Part shown: positions 18,601 through 27,108 of the stretch, piece after piece
Numbering within the stretch: position 1 is the first letter of the stretch
Layout of the letters: each line of letters starts with the position of its first letter
From: Paeniglutamicibacter cryotolerans
GTDB lineage: Bacteria > Actinomycetota > Actinomycetes > Actinomycetales > Micrococcaceae
DNA: 64,000 nucleotides
NCBI RefSeq assembly: GCF_014190875.1
Contig: NZ_JACHVS010000001.1
Location: forward strand, 992,001-1,056,000
Direction of reading: 5' to 3'
Notes under the pieces: generated by a model
What the model was told of the DNA's origin: nothing
The model's database searches: none
Seen by the model: the letters and a program-made list of their open reading frames with translations, nothing else
Program-made: the position numbers and the translations under genes

Positions 18601-18874
18601 TCGTGATGAGCAGGACGGCGATGCTGGAAGAAGCCTGCACGAGGTTCCCGGCCGAGCCCGGATATGTCCAGACCATGAAGAGCGAAATAATCAACAGCAC
18701 TGCCGCAAGTGCATCCACGACATAGTCGCGGACGGGGATTCCAGCAAACGGGTTCGGGGTCACGGCGGGCGCTGGGTGCTGGCCCGGTGTCGCGACCTGC
18801 TGCTGGGGGGTGCCGCTGTATTGCGGCCGCGCGGAGTCCGGCGGGGGCGCCGGCAAGTTACTGGGTACGGTCAT
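15683..18874 (-). CDS. Large polytopic membrane protein with six C-terminal LRV-like repeats
   Basis: About 1063 residues from ATG 18874, chosen for its AGGAAA ribosome binding site; the TTG at 18937 has none. A short Pro/Gln-rich N-terminus leads into roughly a dozen membrane helices up to about residue 460. A long cytoplasmic or external tail follows with six copies of a ~46-residue unit (EAxNPATxxxRLQELAxxxPxLHxAILANPAAYxGLRxWI), which resembles variant leucine-rich repeats. Copies 2 and 3 are separated by an acidic Glu/Ala/Val-rich linker including an (Ala-Glu)n stretch around residues 692-709. Likely an envelope scaffold; function unknown. It overlaps the SGNH-like gene by four bases. 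Confidence 0.75.
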   Translation of the reverse strand: MTVPSNLPAPPPDSARPQYSGTPQQQVATPGQHPAPAVTPNPFAGIPVRDYVVDALAAVLLIISLFMVWTYPGSAGNLVQASSSIAVLLITILSILSLGLTYLWRAGAFGASWNYRKMQDLRIAANIPYVVLFLVYLVMILIRGGALERSGALGQAAAFGLAGALLAAQPRKAEMGGQPADVVRDQRWTFVLLGVGALAVLVGFVQLIKMLVGLNGSGSWFLLSTISSGLLVLYPMVELGRRIYARSEPARLAAVGLGLAGAFLALVSLGSGLEANATLFGDQFVFSAFMWLPFGAAAAAPSISRRMLPVEPKSKWIQVDHLLLNMTLVLATVSILSTIGTMVAMRGYSTGPITAQLVMTLLFSVIMGVGAMVAKQSFAASPARAYNLLSAYAGIVFVLFLVVVIMAASNGYGTGWMAGLLLLITFVVPVALLGLLWAPASNRAAYKALKGTPQVSRGFSFDGVQAPDASQPAPAASPAGADQAVAEAANPATSGARLRELALNYPHTREAIIGNPATYTDLRDWLVQQRPSSPAREPAVAEPVAVEAVDPLLAEATSPTTPAVRLQELAGAHPQLHEAILANPAAYDGLRDWIIDQRQVQGALVHAVVEPVAGIESVSVEAELVPEAAIEAAPLEAAPVETVAEEQPAVDEQPEPVVPVGDATEGIEAETAPVAEEIVPVEPVIAEAEPEAEAEAEAEAEAEAEAEAEVEAVVAEPIIGAQDSVEADTAVEELVEEKPMTEGVDVESELVKPKADFSDSIGGAGDDTILRADPAPVADPMLDEATNPATSATRLQELAGAYPQLHEAILANPAAYDGLRAWIIAQRPVHAEPAEAGNAPEANAAQEETAVVSPSQETSEETLAGFEVDDSQTVLRGATPIVPVVDPMLKEASNPATPGVRLQELAGAHQYLHAAILANPATYDGLRQWIISQQPIQQVAAVDPLVAEASNPGTAPTRLQELAGAYPHLHEAILANPSAYDGLRQWILSLAPGSGQGQPSDTEDLLLAEASSPATAPARLQELAATHQELHAAIAANPAAYPQLLQWLSQVNSPGVAEALNRR
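15725..17422. repeat. Six protein-level repeats of ~46 residues
   Basis: Six units, approximately at 17422-17285, 17220-17078, 16540-16395, 16215-16070, 16045-15905 and 15865-15725 (minus strand). The core RLQELAGA[HY]xxLHEAILANPAAYDGLR is almost identical in units 2-5; units 1 and 6 are the most diverged. The end units being most diverged fits expansion by internal duplication. Confidence 0.8.
16748..16801. repeat. Hexanucleotide array, three TTCTGC then six TTCAGC units
   Basis: Nine in-frame hexamers encode an (Ala-Glu)n run on the minus strand within the acidic linker of the large membrane protein. Slippage in whole units would change linker length and keep the frame. Confidence 0.85.
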
Positions 18875-19072
18875 CGTTACTTTCCTGCTGTCTGCGACTG
18901 CTGCCGAACCCTCCAGCATCGTGGTGGGGTCGGCCAAGAGGGGCGCGGTGGTCTGATGATTGCTTTACTCCATTGAATCAGCAATCCCCTCTGCGGCCGG
19001 GGCTTTCATTCGTGTCCGCTGAAACGGGCGCGCATCCGCCACCAACGTCGGTTCCTGTTGCGCGCCAGCCGG

Positions 19073-21097
19073 TTACTCGTCTGCGAAGAAAAGCCGGGGA
19101 TCAACTCCCCACCACGCATCCATGTCCCCCTCTGCGGGAGCGATGGTGAGCGTGAATCCACCGGCCTCCATCGGCAGGGGAATTTCCGGCCGGCTGGCCT
19201 TGCGTCCATCAACGGTGAACTCGCGGTCACCTTCGGTATTCCAGTTTTCATCACCCACGGTGAAGGTCACCGGTCCAGGCACGGTCACACCATCCGGGAA
19301 CTCAAGGAACAGCTTCTTGTTTGTCTTCTCGGGAATCTCGACCCGCACGTTCTCGAGCCCGTATCCAAACGAGACTTGCCGTCCCTCGGTCGACCCGTCG
19401 ATCAGCGGAGGATCGACGTGACGTTCGATGGCAACGTCGGCGCTCATCGTGAAGCCGTTGCCGCCCTCCCGGAAACCGTTGGCCCAGGAGCCGCTGGGTT
19501 TGGCGTCAAGAACCAGCACATAGCGCCCCGGGTCCAACTCACAGCCGGCATAGTCGCGCGACAGGTTGCACCTGAAGTCATCCTGGGTCAGCTTTCCGCC
19601 GGCGCCCTCCGCATGGACGGATACCGTCAATGTTTCATCGGATCTGAGCACGACCTTCTGCCGCTCATCGAGGTTCATCGTACGTACCGCGTATCCGGCC
19701 GAGTTGAATTCCACGGAGGACGTCGCCCCGAGCTGCAGTTCACCACCCGATGCCGTCGTGCGTTCCATGCCGAGGAAGACTAGCGTCTGCTCCGGGGTCA
19801 GTGACTTCAACCAGCTGGAGGCCATGTCGGCTGTCGTATCCAACAAGCTGACCTTCCATACACCGTCTTCCTTGACTGTGGTCAAGCCAAACTTTCCGTC
19901 AATGCTCGCCACCGACATGGCGTTTTCCATTCCGCTCCCGTCAACATCAAAGAACCCCGAACCGTTCAGGCAGGTCTGCGTGTTTTGCGAGTCTTCAATG
20001 CACTTTTCGGTGATGACGGCCCGCCCGCCGTCGCTGCCGAGGCTCACGTTCTTGGCGATGGCGTGCGCGCGATTGCCCATCACCGGACCGGCGGTGAAGT
20101 TGACGTCTCCCAGGGTCAGCTGCGGTGCGCCATACGATGCACCCGAGCTATTCCACAGCCCTCCATAGAGGTACAGTGCTGTCGCCTCGTCCTTGGCGAG
20201 GGCCGGGGCCAGCAACCGGGGATCACCCTGCGTGACGGCGTCCACCAGGGCGCTCACGCCGTTGGCTGCCGCAGTTTCGGGGTTGCTGCCGCCCGGAGAG
20301 AATTCATCGGGCAAGTATCCCCGGAAGTCCCCCGACTCGTTCGAGTCCGCGTATTGGCTCCAAGCGCCGGCCGCATCAAGTGCGCTCAGCATCGGGCTCA
20401 CGTACCAGCGTCCACCGGACTTCGAGGCAACCAGGGTGATCCCGGTCTTGTTGGGACCTAATTCGGCGATGAACTGGGTTTCCTGGATGACCTCCATGTT
20501 GCCGTTGGATTCAAAACCCGCGCGCAGCACGCCTTTAGTTTCCTGCGGGCGGACCGTCATCGTGATCTCGCCCGAGCCGTAGCGGACCAGTGCATAGTCA
20601 TCGGAAATCTTTGTCACCACCGGAGGGGCCCCTGAGACTGAAATGTCCACGCCATCGAGGGACAATTCGGAATCCACCGGTGCTTCGCTGGTGGTTTTGG
20701 CAATCGCTTCAGCAATTCCCTGGTCCTTGAACGTCTTTTGGACCTGGTCCGTCACCCTCATCACGGCGTCGCGTTCCCGTGGGGCGATCATGCCGTAGAG
20801 GGAAACCAAGTCCTTGCCATTGATCGAGGAGGCGATCTTCTGAGCGGCTTCCTCCGGGCTTGCGGCACCTCCGCGCAGGATGTTCTGGACGATGAAGAAG
20901 CCGGCGATCGCCGCCGCCAGAACCACCAGCACGATCGAGGAAATGACGATCAGCTTCTTGGACGGTTTCTTCCGCTGCACCGTCGAAACCGGCGGGAGCG
21001 GCGGGACCGGAGGTAGTCCGGCACCTCCTGTTGCCGGCGGCGGAGGCGGCGGCAGATGCCCGCCTCCCGGTGCGTTCGCGTAGCCCTGTGTCGACAT
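19073..21097 (-). CDS. Proline-rich, single-pass membrane protein with large external domain
   Basis: A 674-residue protein. The N-terminus has proline runs (HLPPPPPP, PPVPPLPP), then a basic patch RKKPSKK and one membrane helix (LIVISSIVLVVLAAAIAGFF). The external ~600 residues start with a helical EEAAQKIASSINGKD segment like that of membrane-anchored actinobacterial lipoprotein-like domains. They include paired cysteines (KCIEDSQNTQTC, FRCNLSRDYAGC) and end in beta-rich segments. ATG at 21097 has an AGGGGA ribosome binding site 7 bases upstream. It is the first gene of the minus-strand cluster 21.1-14.0 kb. No enzyme motif is seen. Confidence 0.7.
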   Translation of the reverse strand: MSTQGYANAPGGGHLPPPPPPATGGAGLPPVPPLPPVSTVQRKKPSKKLIVISSIVLVVLAAAIAGFFIVQNILRGGAASPEEAAQKIASSINGKDLVSLYGMIAPRERDAVMRVTDQVQKTFKDQGIAEAIAKTTSEAPVDSELSLDGVDISVSGAPPVVTKISDDYALVRYGSGEITMTVRPQETKGVLRAGFESNGNMEVIQETQFIAELGPNKTGITLVASKSGGRWYVSPMLSALDAAGAWSQYADSNESGDFRGYLPDEFSPGGSNPETAAANGVSALVDAVTQGDPRLLAPALAKDEATALYLYGGLWNSSGASYGAPQLTLGDVNFTAGPVMGNRAHAIAKNVSLGSDGGRAVITEKCIEDSQNTQTCLNGSGFFDVDGSGMENAMSVASIDGKFGLTTVKEDGVWKVSLLDTTADMASSWLKSLTPEQTLVFLGMERTTASGGELQLGATSSVEFNSAGYAVRTMNLDERQKVVLRSDETLTVSVHAEGAGGKLTQDDFRCNLSRDYAGCELDPGRYVLVLDAKPSGSWANGFREGGNGFTMSADVAIERHVDPPLIDGSTEGRQVSFGYGLENVRVEIPEKTNKKLFLEFPDGVTVPGPVTFTVGDENWNTEGDREFTVDGRKASRPEIPLPMEAGGFTLTIAPAEGDMDAWWGVDPRLFFADE

Positions 21098-21534
21098 AAC
21101 TGTCCCCTGAGTTAGGTGGTGTCGACCGGCCGGGTTTCCGCGGAAATCCGGTGATCAACCCGAATAAGTGAGGGTACCGCTTCAACCCACAGCCGAAACC
21201 CGACAGCTCCCCGTGTTTGCAGGATGCGAATTCTCTGCTGCGACTCGTCGAACCATCATGAAATATGCCAATTTGAATAATACTATCCAAATGAATTTCA
21301 GCGGCACTCGAGGCCGTTGAAACCACCGTGCAGCCAAACCCATGGCACCGCTTCCCCTCCCCAGAAAGCCGAAAGCTGGGTTTTTCTGAAACTGTGCAGG
21401 ACCGGGGCTCCCCGCAAAACCAATGGAAGAAAAACCAGCACGAGAGCAGGACCACCGCAAACCTCCGACACCCAACCTGGTCGGGAACGTCACGCAAATC
21501 CCTGCACAAGACCCCGACCGGTACTGTCAATTGC

Positions 21535-21972
21535 ATGGATACAGGCGACATTACTTTCCACACCCGCAAATGGGTCAGGCCCGAAGACCTCAACGCCAAT
21601 GGCACGCTTTTCGGTGGCAGCCTGCTGCGTTGGATCGACGAAGAGGCGGCAATCTACGCGATCGTCCAGCTTGGCAACGGTCATGCGGTGACCAAATACA
21701 TGTCGGAAATCAATTTCGTCTCCTCGGCACAGCAGGGCGACCTGATTGAGATGGGCCTGACGGCGACGGCCTTCGGGCGCACCTCGCTGACCATGCGGGC
21801 AGAGGTCCGAAACATGTTCACACGCCAGTCGATCCTGACCATCGAAAAGATCGTCTTCGTGAACATGGGCACCGATGGCCTGCCCGCCGCCCACGGCTAC
21901 ACGGAGATCACCTACGACCGCGACCGGGTTCCCAGCGAGCATATCCGGCCCGTTGTCGCGCCGGAAGGCTAA
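21535..21972 (+). CDS. Acyl-CoA thioesterase, hotdog fold
   Basis: About 145 residues from ATG 21535. The YciA/BFIT-type hotdog signature is visible: NANGTLFGGSLLRWIDEEAA carries the catalytic Asn/Asp region, followed by VTKYMSEINFVSSAQQGD. It hydrolyses acyl-CoA thioesters, with specificity unknown. No ribosome binding site precedes the ATG; a TACTGT -10-like hexamer ends about seven bases before it, so a leaderless mRNA is possible. Its stop codon overlaps the stop of the convergent DUF2695 gene within the four bases CTAA. Confidence 0.83.
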   Translation: MDTGDITFHTRKWVRPEDLNANGTLFGGSLLRWIDEEAAIYAIVQLGNGHAVTKYMSEINFVSSAQQGDLIEMGLTATAFGRTSLTMRAEVRNMFTRQSILTIEKIVFVNMGTDGLPAAHGYTEITYDRDRVPSEHIRPVVAPEG

Positions 21973-22376
21973 TCGGCTCGCTTGGCATGCGGCCTGCCCC
22001 ATTGGACGCCCTCGCGTTTCACCCAGAGGGCGCAGGGGCGGATGCATCCCTTCCTGACGCGGAGGCACGCGGGCGACGGGGTAGCGCGAACTTCGTGGGG
22101 CGTCGGGAGCATCCACTTTTCGGGAGTCCTCCGGTAGACGTTGGCGATGACCTCGCAATCGCAATGACCACCGAGCTCGGCAAACTTCCGCTCGATCGCG
22201 GTGGCCCGCGGTGCCCGGGCATCGCGGTATGCCGTCGTCCATTTCAACCCGACACATTCGCGGTTGAGCATTCGGTGGACGAAGCAGGGCAGGCATTCGC
22301 CATCCAGCGGCAGCTGCTCCGGGAGTGGGAGCAGCTGGTTCTCCAGCTGGGGCGACATGTATTGATCCATGACCAT
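21969..22376 (-). CDS. DUF2695 domain protein
   Basis: A 135-residue protein with the hallmark GGHCDCEVIANVYRR of DUF2695 in the middle (residues ~68-82) and four further cysteines, two early (CLPCFVHR, RECVGLKW) and two late (SPACLRV, KGCIRPCA). The spacing suggests metal binding but this is not shown. ATG at 22376 and 22370 are both in frame behind an excellent AGGAGG; spacing is 3 and 9 bases respectively, so 22370 is as likely. Function unknown. Confidence 0.7.
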   Translation of the reverse strand: MVMDQYMSPQLENQLLPLPEQLPLDGECLPCFVHRMLNRECVGLKWTTAYRDARAPRATAIERKFAELGGHCDCEVIANVYRRTPEKWMLPTPHEVRATPSPACLRVRKGCIRPCALWVKREGVQWGRPHAKRAD

Positions 22377-22459
22377 TGACCTCCTGGGAAAATGGTCACC
22401 CGCCAGGCACTACACCACCTCCGCGCGTGGCTGCGGTGTGGATAAGCCGTGGTTTTGTC

Positions 22460-23668
22460 CTACCGGACTTTCGACTGGAAGCGGATGATCCGCTCGATCG
22501 CACCAAGAACCGCCTCGTGGCCCGCGGCGAAGCTGAGCCTGACCGCCTTGCGGCCGGCGGCCGAATCGAAGTCAGCGCCCGGGACCAGTGCGACGCCCTC
22601 CTCTTCCAGGAGTGCGGCACAATATTCGCCGGCGTCGGCGAAACTGCCCAGAGCGCCGCCCAGCTCGGCATAGAAGTAGAAGGCACCATCGGCCGGAGCC
22701 GCGGCACCCCAGCCCAGTCGGCCCAGATTGGCCAGCAGCGCTTCACGGGTTGCGGCGAATGCCTCGACCTCGCGGTCAGCCTGTGCGTATGATTCCTCAT
22801 CGAAGGCAGCCAGTGCCGCATATTGGGCCGGCGCCGGAGGACAGAGCGCCACGTTGCCGGCCAGGGCATCCACCGCATCGATCAGGTCATTGGGTACCAG
22901 CGCCCAACCCAGCCGCCAACCGGTCATGCCCCAGTACTTGGAAAAACTGGAGATGACCATGGAATCGCGGCCCAGCTCCCAGGCACAGACACCGCGGGCG
23001 TCCTCGGCGCCGGGCGCTGGGTAGGTGATGCCGTGATAGATCTCGTCACTGACAAGACGCACTGCGTTTTCGGCGCACCACCTGGTCAGCGCCTCGAATT
23101 CCGCACGGGTCACCATCGTGCCCGTGGGGTTGGCCGGTGAGGCAAGGATCAGCCCGGCGAGCGGCCCGTGTTCCCGGGATGCGGCAGCCAGCTGTCCGGG
23201 AGTCGGCTGGTAGCGCGTTTCCGGACCGCAATCGATCTCCACGACATCGACGCCCAAGGCGCGCAGGATGTTCCGGTAGGCCGGATACCCCGGACGGGCC
23301 AGCGCGACCCTGTCACCGGGGTTGAACGCGGCCAGGAAACCAAGCATGAAGGCGCCCGAGCTGCCGGTTGTCACGGCGACGTTGCGGACCGGGACCTCGA
23401 TGCCGTACCAGCGCTGGTAATGTCCGGCGATCGCGGCGCGCAGTTCAGTGATGCCCAGTGCCGGGGTGTAGGTCAGCGGGCGGGCTTCAGCGTGGATCCG
23501 TGCGGCAGCGGCCGAGACCGCTGCCGGGGCACCACTGCCGGGTTCCCCCGCACACAGCGAGATCACGTCACGACCGGCTGAGCGCAGTTCGGTGACCCGG
23601 GCCAAGATGCGCATCACGCCAAAGGGCGGAACCTGTGCCCGACCTGCCACCTTCAACTGCTGATTCAT
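22460..23668 (-). CDS. PLP-dependent aminotransferase, class I/II
   Basis: A 402-residue fold-type I aminotransferase. The substrate-binding ILASPANPTGTMV and SDEIYHGITY motifs and the PLP lysine in SSFSKYWGMTGWRLGWA are all present. A clear AAAGGAG ribosome binding site lies 8 bases before the ATG. The family includes aspartate and aromatic aminotransferases and biosynthetic transaminases, and the substrate cannot be set from sequence. It is divergent from the small Cys-rich gene at 23774. Confidence 0.85.
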   Translation of the reverse strand: MNQQLKVAGRAQVPPFGVMRILARVTELRSAGRDVISLCAGEPGSGAPAAVSAAAARIHAEARPLTYTPALGITELRAAIAGHYQRWYGIEVPVRNVAVTTGSSGAFMLGFLAAFNPGDRVALARPGYPAYRNILRALGVDVVEIDCGPETRYQPTPGQLAAASREHGPLAGLILASPANPTGTMVTRAEFEALTRWCAENAVRLVSDEIYHGITYPAPGAEDARGVCAWELGRDSMVISSFSKYWGMTGWRLGWALVPNDLIDAVDALAGNVALCPPAPAQYAALAAFDEESYAQADREVEAFAATREALLANLGRLGWGAAAPADGAFYFYAELGGALGSFADAGEYCAALLEEEGVALVPGADFDSAAGRKAVRLSFAAGHEAVLGAIERIIRFQSKVR

Positions 23669-23773
23669 TGGATTGCTCCTTTGTCGGGTACCGGGGCTTC
23701 GAATTCAACATTGCCACACCGCCGAGCCCCGGTAGGATTATTGGAGAACCAGCCACGTAACGAAGGAGCACCC

Positions 23774-23893
23774 ATGTGCAAGAAGGTCACCTGCGACACC
23801 TGCTCGAAGCCCACCTGGGCCGGTTGCGGCGAGCACATTGAAGACGCCCTGGGCGACGTGGCAGCGGCCGAACGCTGCACCTGCGCGCGCTAA
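23774..23893 (+). CDS. 39-residue cysteine-rich small protein
   Basis: A short ORF beginning MCKKVTCDTCSKPTWAGCGE, with six cysteines before the last residues and ending CTCAR. An AAGGAG lies 6 bases upstream. The sequence type (MCKKVTCxxCxKPTWxGCGxHIExAL) is widespread in actinobacteria. CxxC pairs suggest metal binding. The longer in-frame ORF from 23681 lacks a ribosome binding site and family support. It ends 17 bases before a strong hairpin. Confidence 0.75.
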   Translation: MCKKVTCDTCSKPTWAGCGEHIEDALGDVAAAERCTCAR

Positions 23894-23910
23894 TCAGCCC
23901 GGTCCGCAAA

Positions 23911-23946
23911 AGAGGAGTTGCCATCGCCCGCGATGACAGCTCCTCT
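23911..23946. terminator. Bidirectional hairpin terminator
   Basis: AGAGGAGTTG (23911-23920) pairs with CAGCTCCTCT (23937-23946) including one G-T pair, and an inner CATCG/CGATG helix is capped by CCCG. On the minus strand it is followed by TTTTGCGG. It serves the small Cys-rich gene and the convergent MpaB-like gene. Confidence 0.72.
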
Positions 23947-24053
23947 GTCATGAGCGGCGCCGCATGCCCCGTGCAGGAAGGTCCTTCCGGAGTCAGGAGC
24001 CCGGCGGCGAAGGCCTCCGGGCATGTTTCCGGCCCGGAGAACGGCAGATCCGG

Positions 24054-24884
24054 CTACGCTTCCCGGCCGTCGGCCCGGCGCAGGTAGATGCCCATCGGTG
24101 CCCGTCGGATCCAACGTGGAGTCACCCGTACGAGGCAGCGCAGGGCACCGAAGAACATCCCCAGCCGCCGTTCTTGGCCCGTCGTCCAGGTGTAGCCGAA
24201 CCCGCTGCGCACCGTTTCCGGGAGCAGGCCGATGGTCACGAACCGGGCCAGCGGCATTCCGGCGCGCAGCCACCAAGGCGCCTTTTCGGCCCTGAGCAGC
24301 ACCTCGGCGACACCGCGCGCCGTCTCATCGACCCGGAGCCCTGCCACAGCATCCTCCCAGTAGGCCCGGAAATCGGCGCGCGTGGCCGGCCACAGCCCCT
24401 CGGGCATCTGCAGGGCGCTACCCAGGACACCATATTGGCGGTAGACCCGTTCGGCAGTTTCCGGCTCGAGCCCGGAAAATATCCGCTCATACATTCCCAT
24501 GCCGGACTCGTAAAGCGTTGCCGCCACCCACAGCTGCAATTGCGGGTCGAAGGCCGAATAGGCCGGGTGGCTGCCATCGTCAGCCGGCTCGGAACGGACC
24601 GGCCCGTGCGCCGCGTTGACCCGGCGACTGACCAGTTCCCGCTGTGCTTCGGTTCCGTTGGTGAGGGCGTAGATATAGGTCAAGGTCCCCTGCAGGCGAC
24701 GCATCGGGTCGGTGGCGAAGCCCGAATGCCGGGCCACCCCATGGCCCACGGCCGGATGCGCCAGCTGCAACAGGACCGAACGCCCGGCGCCGACCAGCAG
24801 CACCGCCTCCGGGGCGATGTCCGAGATCCCCTCGACCCGCCTGCCTCGTCCAAACACCGTCCACCCCGCCTCATCGGCCCGCAT
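24054..24884 (-). CDS. Oxygenase MpaB family (DUF2236) protein
   Basis: About 276 residues from ATG 24884, which is preceded by GGATGGAGG. Family hallmarks are VLLVGAGRSVLLQLAHPAVG with the conserved His, HSGFATDPMRRLQGTLTYIY, and VRVDETARGVAE. DUF2236 proteins are haem-containing oxygenases (latex-clearing protein and mycophenolate MpaB relatives). Bacterial members lack assigned substrates. The longer frame to 25196 overlaps the next small gene and is not used. It follows two small membrane-protein genes in the same direction. Confidence 0.78.
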   Translation of the reverse strand: MRADEAGWTVFGRGRRVEGISDIAPEAVLLVGAGRSVLLQLAHPAVGHGVARHSGFATDPMRRLQGTLTYIYALTNGTEAQRELVSRRVNAAHGPVRSEPADDGSHPAYSAFDPQLQLWVAATLYESGMGMYERIFSGLEPETAERVYRQYGVLGSALQMPEGLWPATRADFRAYWEDAVAGLRVDETARGVAEVLLRAEKAPWWLRAGMPLARFVTIGLLPETVRSGFGYTWTTGQERRLGMFFGALRCLVRVTPRWIRRAPMGIYLRRADGREA

Positions 24885-24922
24885 CAGGCCTCCATCCTTC
24901 CATGGCACCGCGACCGGCCGGT

Positions 24923-25123
24923 TCAGCCGGGCATCAGGAAGTGCCAGCCGAGCCACCAGCAGAATAGCAAGAGCGTCATTCGGGCCGCCCGGTTTTCCCA
25001 CACGATTGCTCCCAGCTCCGCCGGGCTCGCCCAGCTCCGCGGCCAGGCGGCCGGCAGCACGAAAAGCAGCAGTGCCACAACCGGCACGGCGAGGTATCCG
25101 ACGATAGCCCATTCCCTGGTCAC
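24923..25123 (-). CDS. 66-residue membrane protein (DUF6186-like)
   Basis: Two membrane helices: IVGYLAVPVVALLLFVLPAA near the N-terminus and MTLLLFCWWLGWHFLMPG at the C-terminus. The C-terminal WWxGWHF is typical of a small actinobacterial family that I associate with DUF6186. Starts at GTG 25123, whose four bases GTGA overlap the stop of the upstream gene, so translation is coupled. The longer reading frame to 25516 is a shadow of the upstream gene. Confidence 0.6.
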   Translation of the reverse strand: MTREWAIVGYLAVPVVALLLFVLPAAWPRSWASPAELGAIVWENRAARMTLLLFCWWLGWHFLMPG

Positions 25124-25773
25124 TGTGCCTTCCTCGGTGTGGTGGTGCGGGGCCACACCAGCGCGGCACATGCTCCCACCCACAGCACCGTGCCAAGCCA
25201 GCGCGAGGACGGAACCAGGAACAGCGGATCGATCAGGTCCGAGAGCGGCGGGTGGGTGGATTCCTCCCACGGGTCCAAGCGCGCCGTGAAATACATGCCC
25301 AGCTCCCAGAGGCACAGAAACAGCACGACGGCGGCCCACGCCCAGGCGGACCGGCGCAGTCGCAATCCGGACGCCCGCACCGCCGATGGCTTCGGGTTCC
25401 GCCAGCCCAGAGCAAGCATGGCGCCCAACAGCACGAGCAGCGCGACCCCCAGTCCCACCCCGGGCTGCTGGAACGCAAGGATCGTGGCCAGGCCGGGAAC
25501 CAACAGCCAGGCCCACCGCCGACGGATCATCCGCGGACTATGGGCGGCCAAGCCATCGGCCCCGCCGCCCGTTGGCATCTCTCCGACGGCCAGTACGGCG
25601 GCCAGACCCAGATAGAGGGTCCCGTCGATGGGGGCACCGCGGTAAAGGTGGAAGGCCCCGGTCAGGACAAGCACGGCCACCGCACCCCGGCCCAGACGGC
25701 GCTGTCCGACACCGGAACCGGCGCCCCGGCCCCTCCCGCCCGGGTGAACCCCGCCCGCATGAACGTTGTCCAT
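25120..25773 (-). CDS. Polytopic membrane protein, unknown function
   Basis: About 217 residues from ATG 25773; the frame extends to 25911 but lacks a better start. After a Gly-rich N-terminus there are five or six membrane helices (AVAVLVLTGAFHLY, LLVPGLATILAF, VALLVLLGAMLALGW, AWAAVVLFLCLWELGMYF, WLGTVLWVGACAALVW). The loop RLDPWEESTHPPLSDLIDP is conserved-looking. No family was recognised. It is the first gene of a three-gene minus-strand unit with the 66-residue protein and the MpaB-like protein. Confidence 0.6.
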   Translation of the reverse strand: MDNVHAGGVHPGGRGRGAGSGVGQRRLGRGAVAVLVLTGAFHLYRGAPIDGTLYLGLAAVLAVGEMPTGGGADGLAAHSPRMIRRRWAWLLVPGLATILAFQQPGVGLGVALLVLLGAMLALGWRNPKPSAVRASGLRLRRSAWAWAAVVLFLCLWELGMYFTARLDPWEESTHPPLSDLIDPLFLVPSSRWLGTVLWVGACAALVWPRTTTPRKAQ

Positions 25774-25938
25774 GGTCCCTAGTTGACCATCGTTTTCCTG
25801 CTCCGGCCAGAGCCTTGGGCCACCCCGGGAACCTGGCCGCCCGCAGCCCCCCGGAAAATCTTTGCCCGGGCCTCGGATTCCCGCCCGTTCCGCAGTTAGG
25901 CTCGTCCCCAACGGAGAGTCGCGAAAGGATCACCCCCC

Positions 25939-27108
25939 ATGGCAACCACCGCTCCAGCACAGCCGATACCCACAGGTGCACCCATCCTCATTCCCGCGGG
26001 AAAGACCTTCAGCCCCACCGAAATCACCTTCTTCCAAGGCAAGGGCAACAGAACGCTGGAGCAGGCCATCGACGAGGCAGATGTGCTGGTTTCCTGCCCG
26101 CATTCGGGGGATGCGGTACCCGAGGAACTGGCACCCTTCCTGGCCCCGGAATTCACGCACCGGCTCCAGTTCGATTACAGCGACAGGACAACCGGTCCGG
26201 TGGTCCGGGCCTGGGCGGAGATCGATCCGCGCATCATCTACGTGGAGAATCCCCATCCCCGACTCTTGCGGGACCCCAACCGCGCCAAGCCCGCCGATCT
26301 CGCGGCCCAACTGCGCCAGGCCTTCGAGCGCGTCCGTGCCGCTGGAGCTTGGAACCGAGTCGATTTGACCGGCATCGACACAATCCGACCGGTGACCTTT
26401 TCGTTTTACCCGCTGCTGAAGGTCCCGGGCAGCGACGCCGAGCTGACGGCCATGGTCAAGGCCTTCGAGCAGGTCGCCGAACGCGGGCTGGGCGTCTACG
26501 AGGCGACCCGCGATTCGCTGCGCACCGCCATGCTCACCGCCGCAATCAAGCGCGCCGCGGCGACCGGGACGCAGCAGAACATCACCACGTTGTCCTTCCA
26601 CGACACCATGAACCACACTGCCACCCGCGACGGGGCGGTAAACGTGGAGCGTGCCCCGAAGGACCGGCTGCCCGATGTCGTCGCGCTGTCCAACCGCGGG
26701 GATAAGCAGGGCAACCGCCGCGGATCCGAGGTCATCACCATGGACCCCGACCAGCTGCGCACCCTGGCCGAATGCCACCGGATCGGCTTCAACGTCTCCG
26801 ATCCGGCTGCCGTCGCGCTGAACACCCCGTACCTGGGCAGCCAGGAAATCATCGCCGCCGGTGAGGAATTCCGCGAGCTCACGGATGCCACGTTCATCCT
26901 CACCGCCGGCACGTCGCGGGTGCGGGTGGGCGCGGTGCAGGCCGAATTCCTCCGCGAGCACCTGCTCGGCGAACGGGCAACGGCCGAACTCACCCGTCCC
27001 GGAACCGGCTGGCCGGAGGAAGACACACAGTGGACTGCAACGCTGGCCCGCCACTGCCAGACGAGCTGGGACGAGTTCCGGGCCTACCAGGCGGGGCAGG
27101 ATTCCTGA
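25939..27108 (+). CDS. N-formylglutamate amidohydrolase-like protein
   Basis: A 389-residue protein that resembles the N-formylglutamate amidohydrolase (FGase/HutG) family. SCPHSGDAVPEEL near residue 50 matches the metal-ligand PHSG motif, ENPHPRLLRDPNRAKP resembles the family's DxNR region, and SFHDTMNHTA supplies further His/Asp residues. If enzymatic it would deformylate formylglutamate or a related amide in a Zn-dependent manner. No hut genes are nearby, so the physiological substrate is open. Its 3' end overlaps the convergent dcu remnant by 25 bases. Confidence 0.6.
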   Translation: MATTAPAQPIPTGAPILIPAGKTFSPTEITFFQGKGNRTLEQAIDEADVLVSCPHSGDAVPEELAPFLAPEFTHRLQFDYSDRTTGPVVRAWAEIDPRIIYVENPHPRLLRDPNRAKPADLAAQLRQAFERVRAAGAWNRVDLTGIDTIRPVTFSFYPLLKVPGSDAELTAMVKAFEQVAERGLGVYEATRDSLRTAMLTAAIKRAAATGTQQNITTLSFHDTMNHTATRDGAVNVERAPKDRLPDVVALSNRGDKQGNRRGSEVITMDPDQLRTLAECHRIGFNVSDPAAVALNTPYLGSQEIIAAGEEFRELTDATFILTAGTSRVRVGAVQAEFLREHLLGERATAELTRPGTGWPEEDTQWTATLARHCQTSWDEFRAYQAGQDS

